Below, piece by piece: positions 44,968-53,876 of a stretch of 64,000 nucleotides of DNA. The DNA comes from Planctomyces sp. SH-PL14. GTDB taxonomy: Bacteria; Planctomycetota; Planctomycetia; Planctomycetales; Planctomycetaceae. The translations under genes were made by a program, and so were the position numbers. Positions within the stretch are counted from its first letter, which is position 1. Every line of letters begins with the position of its first letter. Below the pieces are notes generated by a model, which saw nothing but the letters and a program-made list of their open reading frames with translations, was not told where the DNA came from and did no database searches. Where the stretch lies: assembly GCF_001610835.1 (NCBI RefSeq), contig NZ_CP011270.1, positions 806,001 through 870,000 on the forward strand. The letters are read 5' to 3'.

Positions 44968-46473
44968 TCAGATCTTGTAGATCGCCCCGAACCGCGACTT
45001 CAGGTGCCGCAGCAGCGGCTCGGCCGAGAGCGGCTTCCCGGTCACGAGTTCCACGAGCCGACTGGCTCGATACTGCATGCCCCGCTCGTGAATGTTTCGG
45101 TTGAGCCAGGTCTTGAGGGCCAGGAATTCCCCGCGGCGGAACTGCTCGTCCAGATCGGGAATGTCCTTCCGCGCCTGTTCGAAGAACTGGGCCGCATACA
45201 TGTTGCCGAGCGAGTAGGTCGGGAAGTACCCGATCAGCCCCGCGCTCCAGTGGACATCCTGGAGGCAGCCCAGGGCGTCGTGCGGCGGCGTCATGCCGAA
45301 CGAGTTCGTGAACGCGTCGTTCCACGCTCCCGGCAGGTCGGCCGGCGAGAGGTCTCCCGCGATCAGCGGCCGCTCCAGCTCGAACCGGAGCATGATGTGG
45401 AGGTTGTAGGTGACCTCGTCCGCCTCGACCCGGATCCACGAGGGACGGACGTCGTTGATGGCGGTGTGGAATTCGTCGAGGGAGGCGCTGCCGAGAGCCT
45501 CGGGGAACGCCTTCCGGGCCAACGGGAAGAAGTGGTCCCAGAACGGCCGGCTCCGTCCGACGAGGTTCTCCCACATCCGCGACTGGGACTCGTGGATCCC
45601 GAGTGAACAGGAATCGCCGACCGGCAGGCCGAAGTCCTCTTTCACGAGCCCCTGTTCGTAGATCCCGTGCCCCGCCTCGTGAAGCGTCCCGAAGAAGGCT
45701 CCCGGGAAGTGGTGTTCGTCGTACCGGGTCGTCAGTCGGCAGTCGCCGGGCCCGATCCCGCTGCAGAAGGGGTGGGCCGCCTCGTCGAGCCGTCCCGCGT
45801 CGAAGTCGAAGCCGATCGTCGTCGCCCCCCGTCGCGAAAACTCGCGCTGCGCCGGGACGGGATACGAGCGGGTCAGGATCGACGTGTCGACTTTGACCGG
45901 GCTCTGCTGAATCGCCTGAACGAGCGGGACGAGCTCGTTGCGGAGCCGGGCGAAGACGTCGGCGATCTCGGCGGAGCTCGCTCCCGGCTCGTATTCGTCG
46001 AGGAGGGCGTCGTATGGCACCGCGCCGCCGATCGCCTGGGCTTCCTCGCGTTTGAGGGCGACCATCTTCTCGAGCCACGGGCGGAAGGCCTGGAAGTCCC
46101 GAGCCTTCTTGGCCCCGACCCAGGCCTGTTGCGACAACGTCGCACAGTGTGACAGTTCTTCGACGAGCCGCCGGGGGAGTTTCGTCGCCCGGTCGAATCG
46201 CCGCCGCGCTTCGCGGACGGAAGCGGATTCGCGTGAGTCATCGGCGGGAACGGCGGTCTCCGCGACGCTCAGCAGTTCGGCCAGCTTCGGTGAGGTGGCC
46301 CGATCGTGGGCCATTCCCGAGAGCATGGCCAGTTGCTGGGCGCGGTGTTCTGCGCCGTGGATCGGCAGGTAGGTCTGTTCGTCCCAGCCGAGGACGCTCG
46401 CGCACGATTTGAGGAGGGCGACTTCGCGAAGTTCCTGCGCGAGGCGGCGATACGCCTCCGGTGCGTCTGGCAT
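44968..46473 (-). CDS. M32-family metallocarboxypeptidase (Taq-type)
   Basis: A protein of 501 residues, normal for M32. The zinc motif HEAGH (in TLHEAGHGIYEQGL) and the downstream glutamate in GIHESQSRMWEN are the metal and catalytic residues. DVHWSAGLIGYFPTYSLGNMYAAQFF and AYRRLAQELREVALL are also typical. It removes C-terminal residues with broad specificity and is usually cytoplasmic, with no signal peptide here. It stands alone. Confidence 0.95.
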   Translation of the reverse strand: MPDAPEAYRRLAQELREVALLKSCASVLGWDEQTYLPIHGAEHRAQQLAMLSGMAHDRATSPKLAELLSVAETAVPADDSRESASVREARRRFDRATKLPRRLVEELSHCATLSQQAWVGAKKARDFQAFRPWLEKMVALKREEAQAIGGAVPYDALLDEYEPGASSAEIADVFARLRNELVPLVQAIQQSPVKVDTSILTRSYPVPAQREFSRRGATTIGFDFDAGRLDEAAHPFCSGIGPGDCRLTTRYDEHHFPGAFFGTLHEAGHGIYEQGLVKEDFGLPVGDSCSLGIHESQSRMWENLVGRSRPFWDHFFPLARKAFPEALGSASLDEFHTAINDVRPSWIRVEADEVTYNLHIMLRFELERPLIAGDLSPADLPGAWNDAFTNSFGMTPPHDALGCLQDVHWSAGLIGYFPTYSLGNMYAAQFFEQARKDIPDLDEQFRRGEFLALKTWLNRNIHERGMQYRASRLVELVTGKPLSAEPLLRHLKSRFGAIYKI

Positions 46474-46548
46474 CGACAGCTCTCTTCCTGACAGTTCTGT
46501 TGCGGCGGCCCGCTGCAGACAGGGATCCGGCCCGGTGGACCGGCCCGC

Positions 46549-46782
46549 TTACGAAGAGCGAACCCAGTAGATCGTGATCAGCGTCGACAGTCCCATCACG
46601 AGCACCGTGTAGAGGAACAGGACCGACAGCATCTGGGTGATGTGCGTTCCCGCTTCGGTGTCGGCGGCGATGAACTGTTTGACTTCCGCCGGCTCGAAGG
46701 CCGAGTCGGAAGTGGGATTCGCGACGGGGGCAGCGTTGTCGGACATCGTGTTCGGCGCGGTGGAGGTTTGAGTTTTCGTCAT
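46549..46782 (-). CDS. Small single-pass membrane protein, function unknown
   Basis: 77 residues from ATG 46782. The first ~50 residues are polar (TQTSTAPNTMSDNAAPVANP). A C-terminal helix (MLSVLFLYTVLVMGLSTLITIYW) ends VRSS, so it is a tail-anchored-like topology. The frame extends upstream, but ATG 46782 avoids running into repeat copy G. There is no recognised family. The short gap to the M32 gene downstream (75 bases) allows co-transcription. Confidence 0.6.
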   Translation of the reverse strand: MTKTQTSTAPNTMSDNAAPVANPTSDSAFEPAEVKQFIAADTEAGTHITQMLSVLFLYTVLVMGLSTLITIYWVRSS

Positions 46783-46845
46783 CTTGACGTCCCGTTTGCG
46801 GTGTGTCGAGTCTTTTCCCTTGCCGGGAATGAGCCGGAACCACGT

Positions 46846-47170
46846 CCTTGCCGGCACGGCTATGCTCGCTCAAACCCATCGTGCTACGGCAGCCGGGGTC
46901 AAGGGGGGCAACCCCTTGCCGCCGGAGGCGCTTCCCTGAGGAACCGCGGTAGACAACGGACGCCCCCTTTGGGGACCCGGCGTTGAGGACTCACAGCTCG
47001 CTCTGCAATCGCCGCGTGTTGGTGAGGGGGCATACGGCACCGCGTCCGCGCTTGGATACGTGCTCCTTCAGACGGTTCTCGACGGCCAGGCCTCAGGCGG
47101 GCAAAGGGCCAGAAAAGCAACACAGGCCCCTCTGCACTCCCCACCAGGGGTGACCCCCTGGACCCCGGTT
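46846..47170 (+). repeat. Structured intergenic repeat family, copy G
   Basis: The most diverged full copy. Hairpin I is CAAGGGG/CCCCTTG; hairpin III is CCAGGGG/CCCCTGG. Hairpin II has a long loop (GGGCC and GGCCC are separated by about 20 bases). The long-range helix carries one mismatch (GCCTCAGGCGG). It lies between the divergent small membrane protein and fhcA genes. Confidence 0.85.
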
Positions 47171-47294
47171 CGACTGGCCGACCTTCCAATCTCCCCTATG
47201 ATCCCTCGATCACCGATGCAGAAGGCCCGTCCGCCCCGCGCATCCGTCCGGTCCACCGAGGCCGGAGCCCGATTCGTCTGCTTCCGTCTCGCTC

Positions 47295-48944
47295 ATGTCG
47301 CTCCTGAAGATCCGTGGGGGGACACTCTACGACCCACAGAACGCCATTGACGGAGAGGTCCGCGACCTCTGGTGCCGCGACGGCCGGATCATTCCCCCTC
47401 CGCAGGATCCCCTTACCCGCCCCGACCGGGAGATCGACGCCACGGGAATGGTCGTCATGCCCGGCGGTGTCGACATGCACTGCCACATCGCCGGCCCCAA
47501 GGTCAACGCCGCGCGAAAAATGCGGCCTGAGGAAAAACGCCGCTCCCCGGTGATCCCCCGAACGGAGCGAACTCGTTCAGGAACGACCGGAAGCGTCCCC
47601 AGCACCTTCGCCACCGGCTACCTCTACGCCGGCCTCGGCTACACCTCCGCCTTCGACGCCGCGATCCCCGCCATCATGGCGCGGCACACGCACGACGAGT
47701 TCGAAGATACCCCCCTGATCGACAAGGGGTTCTACGTCCTGATGGGGAACAACCAGTACATCCTCCGGCAGATCGCCGCGAACGAACCGCAGCGGCTCAA
47801 GGCGTATGTGGCGTGGCTGCTGGGGGCTGCCAAGGCGTACGCCTGCAAGCTGGTGAACCCCGGGGGAGTCGAGACCTGGAAGAGCGGAGGCCGGAATGTC
47901 TCGGGGCTCGACACGCCGGTCACGCATTTCAACGTGACACCGCGGCAGATCATTCGCGAAGTGACGCGGGCCGCCAACGAACTCGGCCTCCCGCATCCGG
48001 TTCACATCCACTGCAACAACCTCGGCCTCCCCGGAAACTGGTCGACGACGCTCGACACGATGCAGTCCCTCGAAGGTTTCCGCGGGCACCTGACCCACAT
48101 CCAGTTCCACAGCTACGGCGGCGATCCCGACAACCAGGCGACGTTCCGCTCGCAGGTCCCGGAGCTGGTCGAGTATTTCAACTCGCACCACAACCTCACG
48201 GTCGATGTCGGACAGGTCCTGTTCGGCCCGACGACGTCGATGACCGGCGACAGCCCGCTCGGCTATTACCTCCACCGGGTCTTCGGCAAGAAGTGGTTCA
48301 GCGGCGACCTCGAGATGGAGGCCGGGTGCGGGATCGTTCCGGTCGAGTATCGGGATAAGTCGTTTGTCCACGCTCTTCAATGGGCAATCGGCCTCGAGTG
48401 GTATCTCCTCGCCGCCGACCCGTGGCGGATCGCGATGAGCACCGACCATCCCAACGGCGGCTCGTTCCTCGCCTATCCGGAGATCATCGCCCTCCTGATG
48501 GACCGCTCCCGTCGCCAGGAGGTCCTTGCCCGGGCTCCGGCGAAGGTTCGCGAGTCCTGCACACTCGGCGACATTACCCGCGAATACACCCTGTCCGAGA
48601 TCGCCATCATCACCCGCGCCGCTCCAGCCCGGATGCTCGGCCTCACACAGAAGGGGCACCTCGGCCCCGGCGCGGATGCCGACATCACGATCTACCAGCC
48701 GCGGGACGACATCCAGAAGATGTTCGAGATCCCGCGGTACGTGGTCCGCGCCGGCCGCGTGGCGGTCGAAGATGGCGAGATCCGCGAGCCGGTCGACGGC
48801 CAGCTCCACTATGTTGAGCCGGAGTACGACCCGGACTGCCTTCCCGACATCCGGGAGTGGTTCGAAGCGAACTACTCGATCCAGTTCAACAACTATCCGA
48901 TCGCGGAGCACGAGCTCCGAAACTCCGTGCGTCGGCCCATTTGA
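47295..48944 (+). CDS. fhcA: Formylmethanofuran dehydrogenase subunit A / formyltransferase-hydrolase subunit FhcA
   Basis: A protein of 549 residues, an amidohydrolase-fold barrel. The signatures are VVMPGGVDMHCHIAG (metal-binding H-x-H), AYACKLVNPGGVETW (the lysine that is carboxylated in FwdA), HPVHIHCNNLG, LTHIQFHSYGG, and MSTDHPNGGSF (the active-site aspartate). This is the FmdA/FwdA/FhcA pattern. In planctomycetes and methylotrophs the Fhc complex releases formate from formyl-H4MPT in C1 oxidation. The fhcB, C and D subunit genes are not adjacent here, so the complex must be coded in pieces. Confidence 0.9.
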   Translation: MSLLKIRGGTLYDPQNAIDGEVRDLWCRDGRIIPPPQDPLTRPDREIDATGMVVMPGGVDMHCHIAGPKVNAARKMRPEEKRRSPVIPRTERTRSGTTGSVPSTFATGYLYAGLGYTSAFDAAIPAIMARHTHDEFEDTPLIDKGFYVLMGNNQYILRQIAANEPQRLKAYVAWLLGAAKAYACKLVNPGGVETWKSGGRNVSGLDTPVTHFNVTPRQIIREVTRAANELGLPHPVHIHCNNLGLPGNWSTTLDTMQSLEGFRGHLTHIQFHSYGGDPDNQATFRSQVPELVEYFNSHHNLTVDVGQVLFGPTTSMTGDSPLGYYLHRVFGKKWFSGDLEMEAGCGIVPVEYRDKSFVHALQWAIGLEWYLLAADPWRIAMSTDHPNGGSFLAYPEIIALLMDRSRRQEVLARAPAKVRESCTLGDITREYTLSEIAIITRAAPARMLGLTQKGHLGPGADADITIYQPRDDIQKMFEIPRYVVRAGRVAVEDGEIREPVDGQLHYVEPEYDPDCLPDIREWFEANYSIQFNNYPIAEHELRNSVRRPI

Positions 48945-48983
48945 AGTTCCCACGGGGCGCGGCTGTGGCGCAGGAGACAGATT

Positions 48984-49913
48984 TCAGAGCTGGTCCGGCG
49001 GGAAGGGGGCGACGCTGGCTTTTGGGGTCTCGTCCACCTGCAGCCGAAAGACATCCGGGCGGGCGTAGTGACCAACGACGTCGAGGTCGAAGGTCCCGCG
49101 GATCCGCTCGCGGCGGTCGAGTCTGGCCGTGAGGATCGTCTCGGCGTCGTACACCGGCCCGGCGAGCAGCTCTCCAAAAGGAGAGACGATGCAGCTTCCG
49201 CCTCGGATTCCGGGAGACGACTCCTTCTCGTCCGGAGGAAGGAACTGGCACGCCGAAAGGACGAAGCAGCGTCCTTCGATCGCGATGTGCCGCATCGTCG
49301 GGATCCAGGTCGGCCGATCATCGACGGTCGGCGCGCAGTACAGCTCCACCCCCTTGGCATACATCGCCATCCGCAGGAGCGGCATGTAGTTCTCCCAGCA
49401 GATGACGGCGCCGAGCCGGCCGTGCAGTGTCTCGACGACCGTCAGCGTGGAGCCATCACCGCATCCCCAGAGGACTCGCTCGAGGGCGGTCGGCATCAGC
49501 TTGCGATGCTTTCCCAGGAGCTCCCCGCCGGGGCCGAAGAACAGGACCGTGCAATACAGCGTCGCGCCGGCGCGTTCGATGATGCCCGTGACGAGATGGA
49601 TCCCGTTCTCGCGGGCGACCGTGGCGAGGAACTCGAACTCCGGACTCGGGATCGCGACGGCTCCCTCGAAATACTCCCGGAACTCCTCCCTCCCCTCCGG
49701 AGTCCGCTGCCCCAGGCTGAGGCCGAACAGCTTCCCCTTGGGATACCCGCCAACGAACGCCTCGGGAAAGAGGACGACCTGAGCGCCGGCCTGTTTGGCC
49801 TGGGCGGCGAGCCCCGCCAGCTTGTCGAGCGTCCGCGGCGTGTCGAACAACACCGAACCGGCCTGGACGACGGCGACCTGAACGTACGGATCGGTCTCGT
49901 GCGAACTACTCAT
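48984..49913 (-). CDS. Carbon-nitrogen hydrolase, nitrilase-type
   Basis: 309 residues from ATG 49913, which lies inside the 3' end of the regulator gene (8-base overlap). The catalytic triad is visible: glutamate in LFPEAFVGGYPKG, lysine in GKHRKLMPTALER, and cysteine in AVICWENYMPLLR. The 'C-W-E-N-Y-M-P' form marks nitrilases and cyanide-hydrolase relatives rather than amidases. The C-terminal tail is short (no long spiral extension). It probably converts a nitrile to a carboxylic acid and ammonia. Its coupling to a sigma-54 activator suggests control by nitrogen supply or substrate. Confidence 0.9.
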   Translation of the reverse strand: MSSSHETDPYVQVAVVQAGSVLFDTPRTLDKLAGLAAQAKQAGAQVVLFPEAFVGGYPKGKLFGLSLGQRTPEGREEFREYFEGAVAIPSPEFEFLATVARENGIHLVTGIIERAGATLYCTVLFFGPGGELLGKHRKLMPTALERVLWGCGDGSTLTVVETLHGRLGAVICWENYMPLLRMAMYAKGVELYCAPTVDDRPTWIPTMRHIAIEGRCFVLSACQFLPPDEKESSPGIRGGSCIVSPFGELLAGPVYDAETILTARLDRRERIRGTFDLDVVGHYARPDVFRLQVDETPKASVAPFPPDQL

Positions 49914-51534
49914 GGGACTGCTCCTCCTGCGAGCGGACGATGCCGAGCGACCGGAGCCGCGAGGCGAGCGTGGCCGGGTTGAGACCGAGGAACTCCGCCG
50001 CGCTCCCCGGCCCGGAGACCTTCCAGCGGGTCGCCTTAAGGACGGCGACGAGGTTCTCCCGTTCAAGTGTCCGCATCTCCGCCTCCGTCATGAGTCGCGG
50101 CGTGGCTGGCTCTTCGATCTTCGGAGAGGACTTTCTCCCGCGTTCCTTCAGGTGCGAGAAGTCGAGCCCCCGCGCGGCGTCGACAGTCTGATGCGCAATG
50201 ACCGCCCGCTCCATGACGTTCCGCAGCTCGCGGACGTTCCCCGGCCATTCGTACGCCTGAAGGAGGGCGGCCTGATCGCGGGAGAGGCGGGGAGCGGTGA
50301 GGCGGTACTTCCTCGAGTAGAACTCCGCGAAGTGCCGGGCCAGCAGGAGAACGTCCTCTGACCGCTCGCGGAGCGGCGGAACGTCGATCTGGAAGACGCT
50401 CAGCCGGTAATAAAGATCCTTGCGGAACCGCCCGCGGCGGGCCTCCTCTTCCAGGTCCCGGTTCGTAGCGGCGATGAAGCGGACGTCCCCCTTCCGCGTC
50501 CGCCCCTCCCCGACCCGCTCGTACGTCCCCTGTTCCAGCACCCGGAGGAGCTTGGCCTGCATCGGGAGCGGGATCTCGCCGATTTCGTCCAGGAACAGCG
50601 TCCCCTGCTCGGCGAGCTGGATCCGTCCCGCGCGGTCGTGGACCGCCCCGGAGAACGCCCCGGCGACATGGCCGAAGAACTCGCTCTCGAAGAGCTCCGC
50701 GGGAACGGCGGCGCAGTTCACCGTGATCAGCGGATGGGCCGCGCGGAGGCTCTGCTGGTGGATCGCGCGGGCCACCAGTTCCTTGCCCGTCCCGGACTCC
50801 CCCTGGATGAGCGTCGTGGCGTCGGTCCGGGCGACCAGTCGGATTCGGCTCTCCAGGTTCCGCATGACGGGGCTTTCTCCGACGAGGTCGCCGGCCTGAT
50901 GCGAGGCCTTGACTTCGTCGCGGAGGTATTCATTTTCAGACGCCAGCTGGTCCCGCAGTTCGCGGATCCGGGCGAAGGCGTCGTTGTTCGCGATCCGGCT
51001 GGCGGCGTCATCCGCAAACGCGCGGAGCCAGGCGAGGTCGTCCTCGCTGGGGGACTGGCGGGTGAAGACGGCGAGGACACCGAGCAGCTGATCGTGGTGG
51101 ATCATCGGCTGGCCGATCACCCCCTTGATTCCTTCGCGGCGGACCCACTCGGGATCGGCGATCCACGGCGAGCGGGCGCTCACCTTCCGGTCTTCGACCG
51201 GCTCGCGGGTCTGGGCGATATGGCCAACCTTCCCGAAGCCGAACGGGATTCGCGAGAACCGCCCCTCCAGACCTGACCAGTCGGTGCCGTCGACGGACCG
51301 CCCGGCGCTGGCGCTGAGCCTCAAGCAATTCTCGTGCGACTCACACCGATCCGGAGCGGGGCAGCGTCCGCACTGGGGCTTCGGGATGACGAGCCACACG
51401 CGTGCGAGCGCAGCGCCGCAATGATCGACCAGCCCGGTTACGAGCTCATGCAGGATGTCGGGCGTGGACCGCTGCCGGGCCATGGCCAGCAGGAGTTGGC
51501 GGCACTGCTCCGGCGAGACGAGAGAGGTTCGCAT
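49906..51534 (-). CDS. Sigma-54-dependent activator (GAF - AAA+ - Fis HTH)
   Basis: A protein of 542 residues. The N-terminal GAF domain (~20-190) holds a cysteine cluster C-x2-C-x5-C-x5-C in PQCGRCPAPDRCESHENC. The AAA+ domain has Walker A GESGTGKELVARAIHQ, Walker B FLDEIGEI, and the sigma-54 contact loop as GAFSGA, not the common GAFTGA. The Fis-type helix-turn-helix at the end is AAEFLGLNPATLASRLRSLGI. It would activate a sigma-54 promoter; one lies 126 bases away on the other strand at 51660. The nitrilase gene is coupled downstream. Confidence 0.92.
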   Translation of the reverse strand: MRTSLVSPEQCRQLLLAMARQRSTPDILHELVTGLVDHCGAALARVWLVIPKPQCGRCPAPDRCESHENCLRLSASAGRSVDGTDWSGLEGRFSRIPFGFGKVGHIAQTREPVEDRKVSARSPWIADPEWVRREGIKGVIGQPMIHHDQLLGVLAVFTRQSPSEDDLAWLRAFADDAASRIANNDAFARIRELRDQLASENEYLRDEVKASHQAGDLVGESPVMRNLESRIRLVARTDATTLIQGESGTGKELVARAIHQQSLRAAHPLITVNCAAVPAELFESEFFGHVAGAFSGAVHDRAGRIQLAEQGTLFLDEIGEIPLPMQAKLLRVLEQGTYERVGEGRTRKGDVRFIAATNRDLEEEARRGRFRKDLYYRLSVFQIDVPPLRERSEDVLLLARHFAEFYSRKYRLTAPRLSRDQAALLQAYEWPGNVRELRNVMERAVIAHQTVDAARGLDFSHLKERGRKSSPKIEEPATPRLMTEAEMRTLERENLVAVLKATRWKVSGPGSAAEFLGLNPATLASRLRSLGIVRSQEEQSHE

Positions 51535-51545
51535 TGTTGTGATAT

Positions 51546-51618
51546 TTCACGAAGGCGTTTGCGAATTATCGCTCTTTCGTGAATTCCCACAATGCTGTCC
51601 GCGAAGAAGTTATTTCGC
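51546..51618. promoter_or_regulatory. Candidate enhancer (UAS) sites for the sigma-54 activator
   Basis: A nested dyad lies at 51546-51583: TTCACGAA and TTCGTGAA are inverted around an inner palindrome GCGAATTATCGC (51561-51572). A second dyad, GCGAA-N8-TTCGC, is at 51601-51618. They centre about 120 and 76 bases upstream of the inferred start of transcription from the sigma-54 promoter, where bacterial enhancer-binding proteins bind. Confidence 0.55.
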
Positions 51619-51659
51619 AACACCCGCAATAGAAAGCCGTTGTGTCATTCCATTCCCTA

Positions 51660-51675
51660 TGGAGCGGGAATTGCA
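51660..51675 (+). promoter_or_regulatory. Sigma-54 promoter (-24/-12)
   Basis: TGGAGCGGGAATTGCA has GG at 51661-51662 and GC at 51673-51674 with the required spacing, and matches TGG-N2-CG-N4-TTGCA. Transcription would start near 51686, leaving a short leader with AAGGAG (51693-51698) before ATG 51705. Confidence 0.75.
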
Positions 51676-51704
51676 AAGGCTCTCATCGTCTCAAGGAGCT
51701 TACG

Positions 51705-52100
51705 ATGAGAATGATCTCGCGAGTGTGGACGGCCCTTCGTCTGCGGTGCCCGCGCTGCCAGAGCGGCGGCCTGTTCCAGCGGCCGATGACCATGTATGCC
51801 GCCTGTCCGCATTGCGGCCTCGGCCTGGAACCCGATCCCGGCTTCTATCTGGGATCAATCTACGCCAACTACGCCGCCACCGTCCTGCTGACCTCAGCGA
51901 TCTTCATTCTGGCGGTGCACGTCTACGGCTTCGACAAGCGCGTCGTGCTCTGGGGCTGTGCCGCAATCACGGTCCTCTTTCCCATCTGGTTCTTTCGCTA
52001 CGCCCGCAGCGTCTGGCTCTCGCTGATGTATGCCGTCAGCTCGAGCAGCTTTCGAACCAGATCGCCGGACTCGACCGGCGCTCCCCGCGCCGCGTCATGA
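51705..52100 (+). CDS. DUF983-type zinc-ribbon membrane protein
   Basis: A protein of 131 residues; AAGGAG is six bases before the ATG. The N-terminus carries a zinc ribbon (RCPRCQSG and CPHCG, the DUF983 look), then FYLGSIYANYAATVLLTSAIF and VVLWGCAAITVLFPIWFFRYA as membrane helices, with the DUF983 'P-x-W-F/L-x-x-x-R/W-x-x-W-L' end (RYARSVWLSLMYAV). The family function is unknown; members are often near cytochrome oxidase genes. It is the first gene behind the sigma-54 promoter. Confidence 0.82.
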   Translation: MRMISRVWTALRLRCPRCQSGGLFQRPMTMYAACPHCGLGLEPDPGFYLGSIYANYAATVLLTSAIFILAVHVYGFDKRVVLWGCAAITVLFPIWFFRYARSVWLSLMYAVSSSSFRTRSPDSTGAPRAAS

Positions 52101-52201
52101 CGTGATGCCCCGGCCCCCCGCGGACCGTGCCTCCCCGTCAATCGATCCTTCCGGATGTCCCCCTTCCCCGCACCTGCATTTCCCCTTCGGAGAACGTCAC
52201 C

Positions 52202-52483
52202 ATGAGCACCGCCCAACTCGAACGCCCGACTTCCGGCGTGTCCCGAGATCATTCGTTTCTGTCCCCGGTCCCCGTCGAAGCCGACGTCGCGCCGCCGGAT
52301 CGCGCGGCTCCGGCCGTTCTCACGCCGGGACCGTTCGCGGAGGACGATGAAGCTGCGTTTCGAAGCGACGATGCGATGGCCGGCGGGATGATCAGCGTCA
52401 TCCTGGCCATCGCCTTCTGCGTCCTGGTGGCCCTGGTCGCCGGTGTCAGCTACTGGACCGTGGCCGTGACGACGACGCCATAG
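52202..52483 (+). CDS. Small tail-anchored membrane protein, function unknown
   Basis: A protein of 93 residues. A polar, acidic N-terminal ~65 residues is followed by one C-terminal helix (GGMISVILAIAFCVLVALVAG) and VSYWTVAVTTTP. No known family. It starts 101 bases after the DUF983 gene on the same strand, so it may share the sigma-54 transcript. Confidence 0.55.
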   Translation: MSTAQLERPTSGVSRDHSFLSPVPVEADVAPPDRAAPAVLTPGPFAEDDEAAFRSDDAMAGGMISVILAIAFCVLVALVAGVSYWTVAVTTTP

Positions 52484-52576
52484 ACCGCGGTACGTGACGT
52501 CGCCTCAGGTGGTCTCTGCCAAGCGTCGACTCAGTCGGAATTTGAAGACCGTGAGCGCCGCCGCTCCTCATCCGCC

Positions 52577-53803
52577 TCAGAGCAGCGCCTTGATGACCTG
52601 GCCGTGATCCGTCGCCGGAGCGACCGCGCCGAACTCCGTCCGGAACTCGTGCGCGGGATCGATGCCGATGGCCGTCATCAATGTCGCCAGGAGGTCCGGC
52701 ACCTTCGCCTCTCCCTCCGTGATCCTGTGGCCCGACGCATCGGTGGCCCCGATCGCCAGCCCACCGCGAAGACCACCCCCGCCCACAACGACCGGAGTCA
52801 CCGCCGGGAAGTGATCCCGGCCGGTATTCCCGTTGATCTGCGGCGTCCGTCCGAATTCTCCCATCCAGACGAGGACCGTCTCGTCCCACAGCCCGCTGCT
52901 CCGGAGGTCGTCGATCAGCGCGGCCCAGGGGCGGTCGATCTCGCCGCAGAGCCGCGACACCTGGCTGAAGTTGTTGTCATGCGTGTCCCAGCCTCCGTGC
53001 GCGATCTCGACAAACTGCACCCCCGACTCCAGGAGCCGCCGGGCCAGGAGGCACCGCTGACCGAACTCACTCTCCCCGTAGCGGAGCTTGTCCGCCTCCG
53101 CGGCGTTCTCGACGTCAAGGGCTTTGACGAACGGCGTGGTCAGCATCCGCTCGACCTTCCGCAGCGACGCCTTGCGGCGGTCGAGCGCCGCGTCCGCATG
53201 GGCCGCGTCGAAGCCGCTGTTGAACTGTTCGAGCGTGCGGAGCGTCCCCCGCTGCCTCCGCAGGCCCGTGATCAGCCGCACCGCTTCGGCCGGATTCTCC
53301 ACGGCGAACGGGGCATGGTCCGGCCCCATGTAGGCGGGCCCGAGCCCGCGGGCCCCGATCGAAACGAACAGCGGAAAGTCAGCCGGCGGATTCTCGTGCG
53401 AGACGACCGCCCCCAGTGTCGGCCGCGGGAACGCCTGGACGAACGGGTAGCCCGTGTGCAGGAAGTGCTCTCCCCGGTCGTGATCCCCCTCCGGCGAGGT
53501 GAGGCCGCGGAGAAGGCTCAGGTGCTCCATCCGCTTCGCGATCTCCGGAAGATCCGCGGCGATCGAGACGCCGGGAACGGCCGTCTGGATCGCCTGCGTC
53601 GGCCCGCCGGTCGCCGTCCCGGGCTTGGGATCGAAGGTGTCCATCTGGCTCGGCCCACCGCCCATCCAGAGGACGACGCACCGCTTGGTCCGCCGGCTTC
53701 CGTCCGCGGCGAAGAGCCGGTCGCAGCGGTGCTTCAGGGCCAGCGAAAACAGTCCGCCGAGAGATCCGGTCACGAACCGGCGACGCGTCAGATGGCTGGA
53801 CAT
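52577..53803 (-). CDS. DUF1501 secreted protein (Tat signal)
   Basis: 408 residues from ATG 53803; GGAGG is five bases upstream. The start MSSHLTRRRFVTGSLGGLF is a twin-arginine signal. The body has KRCVVLWMGGGPSQMDTFDPKPG, GEHFLHTGYPFV, EIAHGGWDTHDNNF and VWMGEFGRTPQINGNTGRDHFP, the DUF1501 signature, a sulfatase-like fold whose function is unknown. It is 73 bases downstream of the DUF1549 gene, its usual partner. Confidence 0.93.
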   Translation of the reverse strand: MSSHLTRRRFVTGSLGGLFSLALKHRCDRLFAADGSRRTKRCVVLWMGGGPSQMDTFDPKPGTATGGPTQAIQTAVPGVSIAADLPEIAKRMEHLSLLRGLTSPEGDHDRGEHFLHTGYPFVQAFPRPTLGAVVSHENPPADFPLFVSIGARGLGPAYMGPDHAPFAVENPAEAVRLITGLRRQRGTLRTLEQFNSGFDAAHADAALDRRKASLRKVERMLTTPFVKALDVENAAEADKLRYGESEFGQRCLLARRLLESGVQFVEIAHGGWDTHDNNFSQVSRLCGEIDRPWAALIDDLRSSGLWDETVLVWMGEFGRTPQINGNTGRDHFPAVTPVVVGGGGLRGGLAIGATDASGHRITEGEAKVPDLLATLMTAIGIDPAHEFRTEFGAVAPATDHGQVIKALL

Positions 53804-53876
53804 CGGAACCTCCGAAGAGACGAACGGGCGAAGAGACGAAGGGACGGCGGGAACGGAACCCAGGTCGGACAGGCGG

